From a virus, in the IMG/VR virus record IMGVR_UViG_3300021957_000042, positions 1 to 58,459 of that record: a stretch of 58,459 nucleotides of DNA; one strand, 5' to 3'. Positions within the stretch are counted from its first letter, which is position 1. Every line of letters starts with the position of its first letter. The notes beneath the pieces were generated by a model. It did not search any database, was not told where the DNA came from, and saw nothing but the letters and a program-made list of their open reading frames with translations. Positions 26,165 through 34,024 of this stretch are shown piece after piece. A program made the position numbers and the translations under genes.

Positions 26165-26192
26165 TTGACATTCCTGACCAGTCTGTTAAGAT
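26165..26192 (+). promoter_or_regulatory. early promoter cassette copy 5 (diverged -10)
   Basis: TTGACA (26165-26170), 16 bp, TAAGAT (26187-26192), then CTGATCAT. The left half of the palindrome is altered. TTTTTCGAAAAAAG lies upstream as in copy 4. Confidence 0.75.
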
Positions 26193-26241
26193 CTGATCAT
26201 GTTGAGTGATTGATTAATAACACACACAATGAGGAGCCACT

Positions 26242-27237
26242 ATGGCACTAAAAAGAGTTACCCTTGAGCAGTTCAGCACCGCTATCATCAACCACTACGG
26301 TCGTGAAATCATGAACCGTACCGAAATCAATAGCTTCGCCGCATCTGCCGGTTACTCTCGTCCAAACGGCTGGGATACTGACCAAATTGCCAGAGGCAAA
26401 TACCGCTTCAGCAAGACATCCGCAGCCAAAATCGGTCGTGTAAAGATTGATTATGATAACTTGAGTGATGATTCTCAAGAAGTCTTTGAAGACCTTGCGA
26501 TGTTGACTCGAGCTGTTGCTGCAAAAGCAATCAATTCTGTAATCGTAACCGGCTCAGCCGGCGTCGGCAAAACACATACTGTGACCGATGAGTTGAACCG
26601 CCGTGGTCTTCGCAAAGACCATGACTACGTTATTCTCAAAAGTAAGACTAGCCCACTCGGTTTGTACATGACCTTGTTCTTGCATCAAGACAAAATCATC
26701 ATTTTTGATGATATGGATGATGCGCTCAAGAACGATGATTGTGCCAGCATCCTGAAAGCGGCACTTGACTCCTACGAAGATCGTGAAATCTCCTGGAGTT
26801 CGAAGCGTATGGTAAATGTTGTTGGCGCTACGCCAGATACTCGCCGTCAAGTTGAGAGTGATGCCCGTGATGCTCTGCGCAATGGCGAAACTGATGTACA
26901 ATTGCCAAATCGCTTTATGTTCAAAGGCAATGTTATCTTCATCTCCAACTTGTCTTCTGACAAGTTCGACAAGGCAGTAATGTCTCGTAGTATGAAGATT
27001 GACTTGACCATGAGTGACAAGCAAGTGTTTGCTCGTATGAAGACCATCGTGCAGAAGCTGAAAGGCATCTCACCAAACCTTGCTCGTCGAGCAATGTCTG
27101 TCATCATTGATGACTACAATACCGGCAAAGGTGATGTGCCTAACATGCGCACCGTCATCAACTACGCCAAAGTGCTTTCTGCTCCCGGTGTGACCAATGA
27201 TCCTCGCAAACTCGAGCGATTGTCAAAATACTGCTGA
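26242..27237 (+). CDS. AAA+/P-loop ATPase
   Basis: A 331-aa protein. Walker A is GSAGVGKTH near residues 104-112, Walker B IIIFDDMDD near 152-160, sensor-1 VIFISNLSSD near 232, and an arginine-finger region NRFMF/SRSMKID. The N-terminal 60 residues form a separate domain, perhaps helix-turn-helix. It resembles small AAA+ replication or DNA-remodelling ATPases, but no specific partner is known. Its codon use is richer in C-ending codons than that of the late genes nearby. It is followed by a strong terminator. Confidence 0.75.
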   Translation: MALKRVTLEQFSTAIINHYGREIMNRTEINSFAASAGYSRPNGWDTDQIARGKYRFSKTSAAKIGRVKIDYDNLSDDSQEVFEDLAMLTRAVAAKAINSVIVTGSAGVGKTHTVTDELNRRGLRKDHDYVILKSKTSPLGLYMTLFLHQDKIIIFDDMDDALKNDDCASILKAALDSYEDREISWSSKRMVNVVGATPDTRRQVESDARDALRNGETDVQLPNRFMFKGNVIFISNLSSDKFDKAVMSRSMKIDLTMSDKQVFARMKTIVQKLKGISPNLARRAMSVIIDDYNTGKGDVPNMRTVINYAKVLSAPGVTNDPRKLERLSKYC

Positions 27238-27249
27238 TAGCAGTTTCAT

Positions 27250-27275
27250 AGCCTCGCCCTGCGAGGCTTTTCCCC
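27250..27275 (+). terminator. rho-independent terminator
   Basis: AGCCTCGC (27250-27257) and GCGAGGCT (27261-27268) enclose a 3-base loop, followed by TTTCCCCTTT. It ends the repeated-promoter block. Confidence 0.8.
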
Positions 27276-27298
27276 TTTCTATTATTTGAGGAACTGAA

Positions 27299-27487
27299 AT
27301 GATTGGATACAAGCTTATTCTAAAAACCAAAACAAATGAGATACATAAGATTGATGGTTGGATTCGGCATGGCAACAAACTTACCAAGAAGCTGGCTGAA
27401 CAACTTGCAAGAGAAGAATTAGCAGATCCACAGTACATGTCAGCAACTGTACTTACTGAAAATGGCACTAAAGTATATTCACGATAA
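27299..27487 (+). CDS. small unknown protein
   Basis: A 62-aa protein beginning MIGYKLILKTKTNEIHKIDG, which looks like a small alpha/beta fold. No family recognised. It is preceded by TGAGGA and sits 9 bases before the next gene. Confidence 0.6.
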   Translation: MIGYKLILKTKTNEIHKIDGWIRHGNKLTKKLAEQLAREELADPQYMSATVLTENGTKVYSR

Positions 27488-27496
27488 GGAGAAAAT

Positions 27497-27976
27497 ATGG
27501 GACTTGATATGAGTGTCCACGAAATTCGTCCATGGGAAAAACGGGAATTGAATCGATTTATAGTTGCAATTCGAAAAGCTACACCATCAATCAATGTGAA
27601 CAATCTTGATGCGGATGATGAAGTTGATGTTGATGCATTGTTTCTAAAAAATCCAACAATACCTGTACCATATCAAATTGGTCTTGAGTTGTGTTATTGG
27701 CGTAAACATCCAGATCTTCATGGTTGGATGCGAGATTTATTTTATGAAAAAGGTGGTAGTTCAGATTCATCATTCAATGGTGATGTTGTATTTCTCACTG
27801 TTGAAGATGTAGATAATCTAAAAACAGCAGTGCTTAATGGCACTTTACCGACTACTACAGGATTCTTTTTTGGTGACTCCGATGAAGATCGTAAAACAAT
27901 TGACCTAGAATCAATTGACAAGATGCTCGAGGCTCTTGAAAACGGTTCATCAATCTATTACACTTCATCATGGTAA
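27497..27976 (+). CDS. GLDM-family protein of unknown function
   Basis: A 159-aa protein whose N-terminus MGLDMSVHE and central ELCYWRKHPDLHGWM match a widespread bacterial and phage family of unknown function that starts MGLDM and carries a WRK...H-W motif. Asp/Glu-rich. No catalytic role is established. Preceded by AAGGAGA. Confidence 0.65.
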   Translation: MGLDMSVHEIRPWEKRELNRFIVAIRKATPSINVNNLDADDEVDVDALFLKNPTIPVPYQIGLELCYWRKHPDLHGWMRDLFYEKGGSSDSSFNGDVVFLTVEDVDNLKTAVLNGTLPTTTGFFFGDSDEDRKTIDLESIDKMLEALENGSSIYYTSSW

Positions 27977-27998
27977 TCATATACCAATAAGAGGAAAT

Positions 27999-28478
27999 AT
28001 GTATTGGATTGAATTGATTAACTTGATTTACATGTCATTGGTGTTTTTAGCACCATTCATTTTATTAATTTTATTCCTATTATTGTGTAGACGTATGGCA
28101 GAAAAACACTGGGCTCGACAATCAGAAAAAAGCTTATTAGCTACTCGACAGAAACTCATGGCCGAATGCAATGCCTTCAACAAAGGCCTTTCTCCTCGCT
28201 TGAGAAAAAGTTATGAGGAATACGTGGCCTATAAATATGGCATTGTAACACCAGAACCCGATCTTCGTTGGATCTCAATACCAAAAGAAGAGGTTGTGTA
28301 TCGACGTGAAGAACAGCATGTGCCAAGTTTAAATAGTGGTGTTCTTTGTCCTGCAGAAAAGACAGAAAAAGTATATACTGGTGAGGTTGTAACTGGTATT
28401 GCAACAATGCATAAATCAAATCAAATTCCGGTTATCAATAAACAGCAGGCAAAAGACTTGGCATCAATGAGGCGATAA
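27999..28478 (+). CDS. membrane-anchored unknown protein
   Basis: A 159-aa protein with one N-terminal membrane segment (residues 7-30, IYMSLVFLAPFILLILFLLL) and a long soluble C-terminal part. The topology would also suit an inner-membrane spanin, but no coiled coil is evident. The ATG at 27999 follows AAGAGGAAAT; a longer frame from 27915 overlaps the previous gene. It shares the A of its stop with the next ATG. Confidence 0.65.
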   Translation: MYWIELINLIYMSLVFLAPFILLILFLLLCRRMAEKHWARQSEKSLLATRQKLMAECNAFNKGLSPRLRKSYEEYVAYKYGIVTPEPDLRWISIPKEEVVYRREEQHVPSLNSGVLCPAEKTEKVYTGEVVTGIATMHKSNQIPVINKQQAKDLASMRR

Positions 28479-29179
28479 TGAGTACACTTAACCTATTTTC
28501 AATTCCTATTGAGATTAAACATTTAGATTCTGATTTAGTTAATGAAATAGACCAAGAAGTTAAAGCATGTCTTGAAATCAATGATAAGTATTGGTCTTCA
28601 GAGGGACAAATTGGAAGAGGTTCTGATTTCATGGCTTATGATGATCCTAAAACTTTAGGTTCAGGAATAACACATTCAGGATCAAATTTAGATGTTAAGA
28701 TGAATTGGGATTTGTTTTCATCGTATGATTTTTCAACTCTTGAATATGTGATTAAAAATGAGTATCTTGAATATATTAATATACATACGCATTTATTAAC
28801 TGATGTTGTCTGGAGTTCAATTGATAAAACTTCAATTAAACTTGAATCATGGTTATTAAAAAATGATAGTGATGCTTCAGGATTACTTGCTCATCAACAT
28901 GAAAATAGATTTTTAAATTGTGTGTATTATCATGAAATGCCAGATTTGAAAGGACAAGATGGTGGTGAACTAGTATTGTATTCAACAAATCCACTGTTAT
29001 CATTTTATACTTTCAACTCACAGCAAAAAGAATTCATCAATGTTTCGAAAGGAACACTTATTGTTTTTCCTTCATTTTTAGTACATGCTGTAAATTCTTT
29101 ACCAAGAAGTGTGCAATCTAAAAGAATTAGCATATCAACTATTTTATCATTTAATGAAATAAGAAAACTATATGACTGA
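28478..29179 (+). CDS. 2OG-Fe(II) oxygenase-like protein
   Basis: A 233-aa protein whose C-terminal half fits the 2-oxoglutarate/Fe(II) dioxygenase pattern common in aquatic phages: LLAHQHENRFLNCVYYH (first His region), a Gly-rich turn DGGELVLYSTNP, then KGTLIVFPSFLVHAVNSLP with the distal His and RISISTILSF with the 2OG-binding Arg. Substrate unknown. It overlaps both neighbours by a few bases, as in an operon. Confidence 0.65.
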   Translation: MSTLNLFSIPIEIKHLDSDLVNEIDQEVKACLEINDKYWSSEGQIGRGSDFMAYDDPKTLGSGITHSGSNLDVKMNWDLFSSYDFSTLEYVIKNEYLEYINIHTHLLTDVVWSSIDKTSIKLESWLLKNDSDASGLLAHQHENRFLNCVYYHEMPDLKGQDGGELVLYSTNPLLSFYTFNSQQKEFINVSKGTLIVFPSFLVHAVNSLPRSVQSKRISISTILSFNEIRKLYD

Positions 29180-29546
29180 AAAAGATCGTGCTGAATTGAG
29201 ATATAGTTGTGAATATAATTACAAATATAAACTATATAAAGAAGTAACAGCAGGTTTTCTATGTTCATTAGGTATTCGTGATATTTTTCAAGGCTTTGGC
29301 AATCCTCAAAAAGATGAAGGAATAATTGGCATTCTTCATTTAAAATGGACTCTTGATTCAAATGATGGAGTTGGATATTTTAAAAGTATATGGTATGATA
29401 CTGTAGAAGATGCAGCAACTGCCGCCTTTAATATTGAAAATAGTAAAAAAATTGATAGTGTAAAGTGTGTACAAATTGTAAAAGATTTTGTTCGTACCAA
29501 ATATGAAGGCGCAAAACCTGTATCTGATGATGTACTTCTAAACTAA
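29172..29546 (+). CDS. unknown protein
   Basis: A 124-aa protein with no recognised family. It overlaps the oxygenase-like gene by 8 bases and is probably co-translated. Confidence 0.65.
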   Translation: MTEKDRAELRYSCEYNYKYKLYKEVTAGFLCSLGIRDIFQGFGNPQKDEGIIGILHLKWTLDSNDGVGYFKSIWYDTVEDAATAAFNIENSKKIDSVKCVQIVKDFVRTKYEGAKPVSDDVLLN

Positions 29547-29554
29547 GGAGATGT

Positions 29555-29878
29555 ATGACAACTGAGCATGTATTTGGCGAGAGAAAAGATTTACCCTTCT
29601 ATCATCGTTTCGAAGAAGGTAGTGATGTTTATGAAAAGTATGGTTCTGGCGATCAATATATCAAGCGATTTGATAATGGCTATTCAACATCAGTAATTCG
29701 CCATGCCACTTCTTATGGTGGAATGAAAGGTCTTTGGGAAATGGCATTATACTACAAAGACCAACAAATTTATGTTGAAGAAATTCAGGGTGAAGATGAA
29801 AATACTGTGATTGGTTGGTTGAGCGAAAATGATGTATTAGATATATTCGAAAAAGTTAAGGAATTAAAACCCAGATAG
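29555..29878 (+). CDS. unknown protein
   Basis: A 107-aa protein, beta-rich in the middle (NGYSTSVIRHATSYGG) and acidic in the C-terminal half. No family recognised. A good AAGGAG site precedes the ATG. Confidence 0.65.
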   Translation: MTTEHVFGERKDLPFYHRFEEGSDVYEKYGSGDQYIKRFDNGYSTSVIRHATSYGGMKGLWEMALYYKDQQIYVEEIQGEDENTVIGWLSENDVLDIFEKVKELKPR

Positions 29879-29882
29879 GCGT

Positions 29883-29969
29883 ATGGAGCCCGAAGAATAT
29901 ATTCTAATTGTTAGTGCGGCAGGAGCAATCGTTGCCGCAATCACTATTATAATTTTATTATTTTTATAG
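29883..29969 (+). CDS. 28-aa membrane peptide
   Basis: MEPEEYILIVSAAGAIVAA begins a 28-residue ORF that is essentially one transmembrane helix, ending in LLFL. It tiles between two genes with gaps of 4 and 5 bases. Its paired position before a mini-lipoprotein is suggestive. It may also be chance. Confidence 0.45.
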   Translation: MEPEEYILIVSAAGAIVAAITIIILLFL

Positions 29970-29974
29970 GTAAG

Positions 29975-30127
29975 ATGAAATACTCAATTTTGATTTTTTT
30001 TAGTCTTTTTATTTTTGGCTGTGGTTTAATACCTGAAGATGAACGTTATCACTCTAACGAGAGTATTAACAGTGATGATAATGCATCTGTGAACAACCGA
30101 GAGGTATTGGCAATCTTTCGAAAATAG
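29975..30127 (+). CDS. 50-aa lipoprotein
   Basis: Residues 1-16 form a lipoprotein signal with lipobox IFGC (Cys 16), followed by a 34-residue polar mature peptide (GLIPEDERYHSNES...). Its size is like that of an Rz1-type outer-membrane spanin, but no Rz-like partner overlaps it. It ends next to promoter 30131. Confidence 0.6.
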   Translation: MKYSILIFFSLFIFGCGLIPEDERYHSNESINSDDNASVNNREVLAIFRK

Positions 30128-30130
30128 TTC

Positions 30131-30159
30131 TTGACATTCATAAATTCAACTGCTATGAT
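30131..30159 (+). promoter_or_regulatory. sigma70-type promoter for the ADP-ribosylglycohydrolase gene
   Basis: TTGACA (30131-30136), 17 bp, TATGAT (30154-30159). It shares GAAAATAGTTC upstream with the early cassette but lacks the GATC palindrome. Confidence 0.8.
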
Positions 30160-30188
30160 CTAAGAGTCAATAAATTCTTATGGAGTAA

Positions 30189-31073
30189 ATGATGATGCGA
30201 AAGCAGAACGCCATCGGAATGATGGTGGGACTTGCAATCGGTGATGCAATGGGTTCAGCACTTGAATTCATGCCAATGAGAGACCGTGGCAATTTCATCA
30301 CAGACTATCAGAAAAGTCCTACATTTCCAATTGCCGCAGGACAGTGGACAGATGATACAAGCATGGCACTAGCCCTTGCTGATTCCATCATTGAGAATGA
30401 TGGTGAATGGACTCCACCTGCAGCAATGCAGAACTTTCTTGACTGGTATCAAGCTGGTAGGTTTTCTGCAATTGACCATTGTTTTGATATTGGTAATACT
30501 TGCCGGACTTCGATTGAAAACTGGATGTTAGATACTGCAAATCCTTATCAAGGTAGCACAGATCCAAATACATCTGGCAATGGCGCATTGATGAGAATGG
30601 CACCCGTGATTATATCATCTTGTACATTACAAGAGGCAAGAAGAAAAGCAGAAGAACAAACACTATTAACACATGGAAGTTCAGAATGTATAAAATATTC
30701 CCGTGCATTTGCCTATGAATTGTTCTACTATCGTTATGCTCCGTCACTTGAAGTTGATTTTAAGATTCCTCGTGAGCATGTAAAAACTACTGGCTATGTG
30801 AAAGATAGTTACGAAGCTGCCTGGTGGGCAGTCAAGAATGGTAAGGACTTTGAATCAACAATCATCAAAGCAATCAATCTTGGTGGTGATGCAGATACTA
30901 TTGGTGCAATTGCAGGACAAATTGCCGGTGCCTTGTATGGTGCAAATAACATACCTGATTGGATGAAAAATGGTTTATATGAATATAAAATGATTGAAAA
31001 TACTGCAATCAAACTTTTTAATATTGCAAGAAAGAGAGAAAAGTATGAACGAGAAATCAGACTCATCAATTGA
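30189..31073 (+). CDS. ADP-ribosylglycohydrolase (DraG/ARH family)
   Basis: A 294-aa all-helical hydrolase that removes ADP-ribose from proteins or nucleic acids. The di-metal motifs are GLAIGDAMGSALE (N-terminal), GQWTDDTSMALAL (TDD), GNGALMRMAP and LGGDADTIGAIAGQIAGAL (second Asp cluster). All metal ligands appear present and the length is normal. It could reverse host or phage ADP-ribosylation, including defence toxins of the DarT type (inference). The start is one of three consecutive ATGs after TGGAG. Confidence 0.87.
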   Translation: MMMRKQNAIGMMVGLAIGDAMGSALEFMPMRDRGNFITDYQKSPTFPIAAGQWTDDTSMALALADSIIENDGEWTPPAAMQNFLDWYQAGRFSAIDHCFDIGNTCRTSIENWMLDTANPYQGSTDPNTSGNGALMRMAPVIISSCTLQEARRKAEEQTLLTHGSSECIKYSRAFAYELFYYRYAPSLEVDFKIPREHVKTTGYVKDSYEAAWWAVKNGKDFESTIIKAINLGGDADTIGAIAGQIAGALYGANNIPDWMKNGLYEYKMIENTAIKLFNIARKREKYEREIRLIN

Positions 31074-31692
31074 TGTATTAAAAAAGACCATTCTTGCAAT
31101 GGATGATCTTACATTGGATCAAGCAGAAGACGTTATTGATAAGTTTGCACCACAAGTTTATGGTTTTAAATTTAATCATATACTTTATCCATATGTGATC
31201 AAAGATGGCATATTTGCTTTTGCAGATTATAAATTGTTTGATACACCAAGAACAGTTGAATTAGTAGTCAAACATTTGATTGATACCGGTGCAGAAATGG
31301 TCACCGTTCATATGACAAACAATGATGCGACCTTAGATGTTTTGTCAAAGTATGTTGATATGATCAAGATTGTTGGTGTGTCTGTTCTGACAAGCTGGGC
31401 GAATGTTGATTGTTTGTGGAAATTAGGATTACAACCAGAACAAGTGTACGAACATTCTGTAACTGAAATGGAAACTCGAGGCTTTTGGGGAATGATTTGT
31501 TCAGCCAACGAATTAAAACTTTCAATGGTTGAAAAATCAAATCTTAAAAAGATTTGTCCAGGTATTCGTACAGGTAAAAACACTGATAAAACAGATGCAA
31601 AACAGCAGGTGAGAATTGCAACACCTGAACAAGCTTTCAGTGATGGTGCTGATTTTATTGTTCAAGGTAGAAGTTTTTTCAATAATTATTAA
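31045..31692 (+). CDS. pyrF: orotidine 5'-phosphate decarboxylase
   Basis: A 215-aa TIM-barrel enzyme making UMP from OMP. Catalytic residues align with E. coli PyrF: Asp20 (AMDD), Lys42 (FKFN) and the D61-x-K63-x-x-D66 tetrad (DYKLFD), plus the loop CPGIRTG and the phosphate Arg in VQGRSF. The ATG at 31045 lies inside the 3' end of the glycohydrolase gene, a 29-base overlap; a longer frame exists from 30994. De novo pyrimidine genes of this kind are rare in phages. Confidence 0.85.
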   Translation: MNEKSDSSIDVLKKTILAMDDLTLDQAEDVIDKFAPQVYGFKFNHILYPYVIKDGIFAFADYKLFDTPRTVELVVKHLIDTGAEMVTVHMTNNDATLDVLSKYVDMIKIVGVSVLTSWANVDCLWKLGLQPEQVYEHSVTEMETRGFWGMICSANELKLSMVEKSNLKKICPGIRTGKNTDKTDAKQQVRIATPEQAFSDGADFIVQGRSFFNNY

Positions 31693-31703
31693 AAAGGTAT
31701 ATT

Positions 31704-31919
31704 ATGTCAGATAAAACTAAACGCCGAGAAAGTAAAAGAAAACTAGTTGCTCGTACAATGGATCAACAGATTGATAAGATGATTAAAGTATCTACAGAAC
31801 ATAAAGTTCCGGAAACTACAGTTGACCGTAAAATTGAAAACATGCTTGATTTCTTTCAAACAAAACATAATTTGAAAAGCAGAGATAATATCATATTCAA
31901 ACTGATGAATCACGGATGA
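31704..31919 (+). CDS. small basic unknown protein
   Basis: A 71-aa helical protein, Lys/Arg-rich at the N-terminus (KTKRRESKRKLVAR). It ends 7 bases before a tRNA gene. No family recognised. AAAGGTA precedes its ATG. Confidence 0.65.
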   Translation: MSDKTKRRESKRKLVARTMDQQIDKMIKVSTEHKVPETTVDRKIENMLDFFQTKHNLKSRDNIIFKLMNHG

Positions 31920-31926
31920 AGAATTC

Positions 31927-32001
31927 GTGCCCATAGTTAAACGGATATAACAGTGGATTTCTACTCCTCTATTCCAGGTTCGATTCCTGGTGGGCGCACC
32001 A
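31927..32001 (+). tRNA. tRNA-Arg (anticodon TCT)
   Basis: A 75-nt cloverleaf with encoded CCA. The acceptor stem is GTGCCCA/TGGGCGC, the D stem GTTA/TAAC, the anticodon loop TTTCTAC with TCT, and the T arm CCAGG-TTCGATT-CCTGG. The anticodon stem GTGGA/TCCTC has one T-T mismatch. It reads AGA, a codon used very often in this window, so it probably supports phage translation. Confidence 0.88.
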
Positions 32002-32005
32002 TGAG

Positions 32006-32086
32006 ATTGCCAACACCGGCAATACACTAGAGCATAGGCTCTTATACCTATGTTTTAGTTTTTTTGAAGCTTCCTAAAACGAAGCT
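32006..32086 (+). promoter_or_regulatory. multi-hairpin segment after the tRNA
   Basis: Four complementary pairs lie in 81 bases: ATTGCC/GGCAAT (32006-32023), CATAGG/CCTATG (32033-32052), GTTTTAG/CTAAAAC (32052-32058 with 32074-32080) and AGCTTC/GAAGCT (32068-32086). The last two interlock, so both cannot form fully. This may be a tRNA processing trailer or a leader of the ParB-like gene. Confidence 0.5.
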
Positions 32087-32109
32087 AAATCCTTAACCGG
32101 AGAATTAAT

Positions 32110-33399
32110 ATGTCAAACCAATTATCTTTTACCATGCTGCAAGAAATTGCTGAAAGTGATACCCCACATGTTAATATTCGAATGTTACAAGCACAAGGTA
32201 TATTTACCATAGAGGATGCAAGTATTAGCAGAGAACATTATCCAGTCCGAAGAGTTTCACATCATGAATTCTATGATGTGAACGTCCTTGAAGCCAAAAA
32301 CTTAGTACTTACTCAACCGTCCGCATTAGTTGATATGAATAAGATTATAGTGGAGGGTTCGACTGACGTTTCACAAAATCATGTGTGGAGAGGTAAGTTG
32401 AATCCTGAAATTGATAATCTTCATCGAAAACTTGAAAGAGGATGGGAACTTTGGCGACCTCCAATCATTTTGCATAAAACTGATGATGAAAAATATACAG
32501 TTGTTGATGGACGTACACGTTTGATTTATCTTCGTGAAATCGGCCATCAGAATGTTATTGCAGATATCCTTGAAACAAAAGATCATGAATCTGATGTTGA
32601 GACTTCGATTGATGATATGCAGATGAAAGGAAATATTTCCGGACATGATACCCGTGGTAAAGCAAACAAAGAAGATGCTATTACCTTCTTGCAATCACAA
32701 ATGACAAAAGGTAGAATCAAGAAAGATTCTCACGGCAATCCACATTATGCACAAACTGTAAATGTTGCTCAGGATGTTTTTGGTGATTATTTTACCTCAG
32801 ATACATTGAGTGAGATTGTAAACAAAGCAATGTTTACTTGGCCAGGAGCTTCTTTTAATATACGTTGTTTTAAAGATAAGGCAGCAGTAAGGCATTGGGC
32901 TACTTCTGATGGTAGGCATTATAAAGATTTGGCGCCTGATGTGGCTGCAAATGGTGAAGTTGTTCGACGTGGTATTCATTATTTTTATTATGATGTTAGT
33001 CAACCTCGCAATTTTGTTAAATCATTAGCAGATGATCTAGACAAGTACCCATTTGAACAATATGAATATAGAGTATTGTTATTTCAAAAGATACCTGAGT
33101 CCGTGAATACTATTAGTAAATTTAATAAAAATCGAGATGGTTTTATTTCAGACGTTAATGGTATCTTAACTAAAATCTCAAAATGTTGGTTTAATAGTGC
33201 GCCTGTCAATTTGTTTAATAATCCAAATATTGCAATTTATGGCATGGCATCATCAATTGGAGAAGTTCATAATTTAGATGAGCTTATTCTCTTTAATAAT
33301 CATGATGATAATTCAAAGCCAACTTGGTATCAAAAGAATCCACCTAAAGGTGTTTCTGAAGATGCCTTGTTAACTCATTGTTATAATGATGATTGTTGA
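32110..33399 (+). CDS. ParB/Srx-like nuclease-domain protein
   Basis: A 429-aa protein. Residues 110-160 hold a ParB-N-like core: RPPIILHKTDDEKYTVVDGR followed by TRLIYLREIG, with the GR-x-R motif seen in ParB/Srx folds. Many phage proteins of this type are nucleases or DNA-binding regulators rather than partition proteins. The remaining 270 residues have no recognised domain. A GGAG site precedes the ATG, and a tRNA and structured region lie upstream. Confidence 0.65.
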   Translation: MSNQLSFTMLQEIAESDTPHVNIRMLQAQGIFTIEDASISREHYPVRRVSHHEFYDVNVLEAKNLVLTQPSALVDMNKIIVEGSTDVSQNHVWRGKLNPEIDNLHRKLERGWELWRPPIILHKTDDEKYTVVDGRTRLIYLREIGHQNVIADILETKDHESDVETSIDDMQMKGNISGHDTRGKANKEDAITFLQSQMTKGRIKKDSHGNPHYAQTVNVAQDVFGDYFTSDTLSEIVNKAMFTWPGASFNIRCFKDKAAVRHWATSDGRHYKDLAPDVAANGEVVRRGIHYFYYDVSQPRNFVKSLADDLDKYPFEQYEYRVLLFQKIPESVNTISKFNKNRDGFISDVNGILTKISKCWFNSAPVNLFNNPNIAIYGMASSIGEVHNLDELILFNNHDDNSKPTWYQKNPPKGVSEDALLTHCYNDDC

Positions 33400-33410
33400 T
33401 TAATTTATTG

Positions 33411-33428
33411 GCACTCTTTCGAGAGTGC
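33411..33428 (+). terminator. TTCG-capped hairpin next to a late promoter
   Basis: GCACTCT-TTCG-AGAGTGC is a perfect 7-bp stem with a UUCG loop. It directly abuts the TATAAATA box at 33429, with no T-tract. It could stabilise the 3' end of the ParB-like transcript. Confidence 0.5.
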
Positions 33429-33436
33429 TATAAATA
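33429..33436 (+). promoter_or_regulatory. T4-type late promoter box
   Basis: An exact TATAAATA, 42 bases before the ATG at 33479, in an intergenic region. Good placement for a gp55 promoter. Confidence 0.65.
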
Positions 33437-33478
33437 CTGTAAAGAAATTTAATTGATTAATTCTTTACGGGGTAACAT

Positions 33479-33838
33479 ATGACAGTAGATAAAAGAAAAC
33501 AATTGATGGAAGCAGTTCAATCAATTGAACGATGTGAAAATACAATCGTTCAAGAAATCAAAAGATGTCCAGAAGAAAATTCTGAATTGCAAGATGCTCT
33601 AGGAACTCTTCGTATTCAACTCCTAAAAATTCTATATCCTTTTAACATGCAAAGAGCCAAGTATGGCCTTGAGCGCAGGGCTGATCCAGAAGTCAGTAGC
33701 ATGTCATCAAGAAGGAAATTTCCTCGTAGAGAAAAACCAAGAGACGGTGGTACAGACCGCAGAAGCAGTGTGGATCGCAGGTCTTCTGATATCTATGGTA
33801 TTGGCATGGATCGTCAGTCTCGTCCAATGTTTAGCTGA
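33479..33838 (+). CDS. unknown protein with Arg-rich tail
   Basis: A 119-aa protein. Residues 1-60 are helical and resemble a small coiled coil, and residues 75-119 are Arg/Ser-rich and likely disordered (RRKFPRREKPRDGGTDRRSS). The basic tail suggests nucleic-acid or capsid interior binding. Transcribed from the late box at 33429. No family recognised. Confidence 0.65.
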   Translation: MTVDKRKQLMEAVQSIERCENTIVQEIKRCPEENSELQDALGTLRIQLLKILYPFNMQRAKYGLERRADPEVSSMSSRRKFPRREKPRDGGTDRRSSVDRRSSDIYGIGMDRQSRPMFS

Positions 33839-33885
33839 TGAGAGATGCCAACGGATACCCCATTCGAACAGAGAAAGGGAAAATT

Positions 33886-33987
33886 ATGAAGTTTATTGAG
33901 ATGTACAAAGAACAACCTTTGGTCGCCAAGATATTTTATCCCTACTTGGCGTTCATGATTATCACAACAGCAATTGAATTTTTTTGA
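33886..33987 (+). CDS. 33-aa membrane peptide
   Basis: MKFIEMYKEQPLVAKIFYPY starts a 33-residue ORF ending in a hydrophobic stretch. GAGAAAGGGA precedes the ATG well. It occupies the gap between two genes, and its stop lies just before the promoter at 33997. Confidence 0.5.
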   Translation: MKFIEMYKEQPLVAKIFYPYLAFMIITTAIEFF

Positions 33988-33996
33988 AAAAAGTTC

Positions 33997-34024
33997 TTGA
34001 CTTTCCTGTTTGGTCTGATATGAT
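33997..34024 (+). promoter_or_regulatory. early promoter cassette copy 6
   Basis: TTGACT (33997-34002), 16 bp, TATGAT (34019-34024), perfect ATGATCTGATCAT palindrome (34020-34032) and TTTTTTGAAAAAAG upstream. It lies 8 kb from the other copies and drives the helicase gene. Confidence 0.82.

Noticed and set aside
28478-29179. Frameshift between this gene and the one at 29172
   Set aside because: Each has its own start and complete domain, and an 8-base overlap is normal in this genome.
31927-32001. tRNA gene as a prophage attachment site
   Set aside because: No integrase or flanking repeat was seen, and the gene set is that of a lytic T4-like phage. The tRNA is better explained as a translation aid.
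32052-32086. H-type pseudoknot between GTTTTAG/CTAAAAC and AGCTTC/GAAGCT
   Set aside because: The connecting loop across the first stem would have zero bases, which is sterically impossible for complete stems. Alternative hairpins are more likely.
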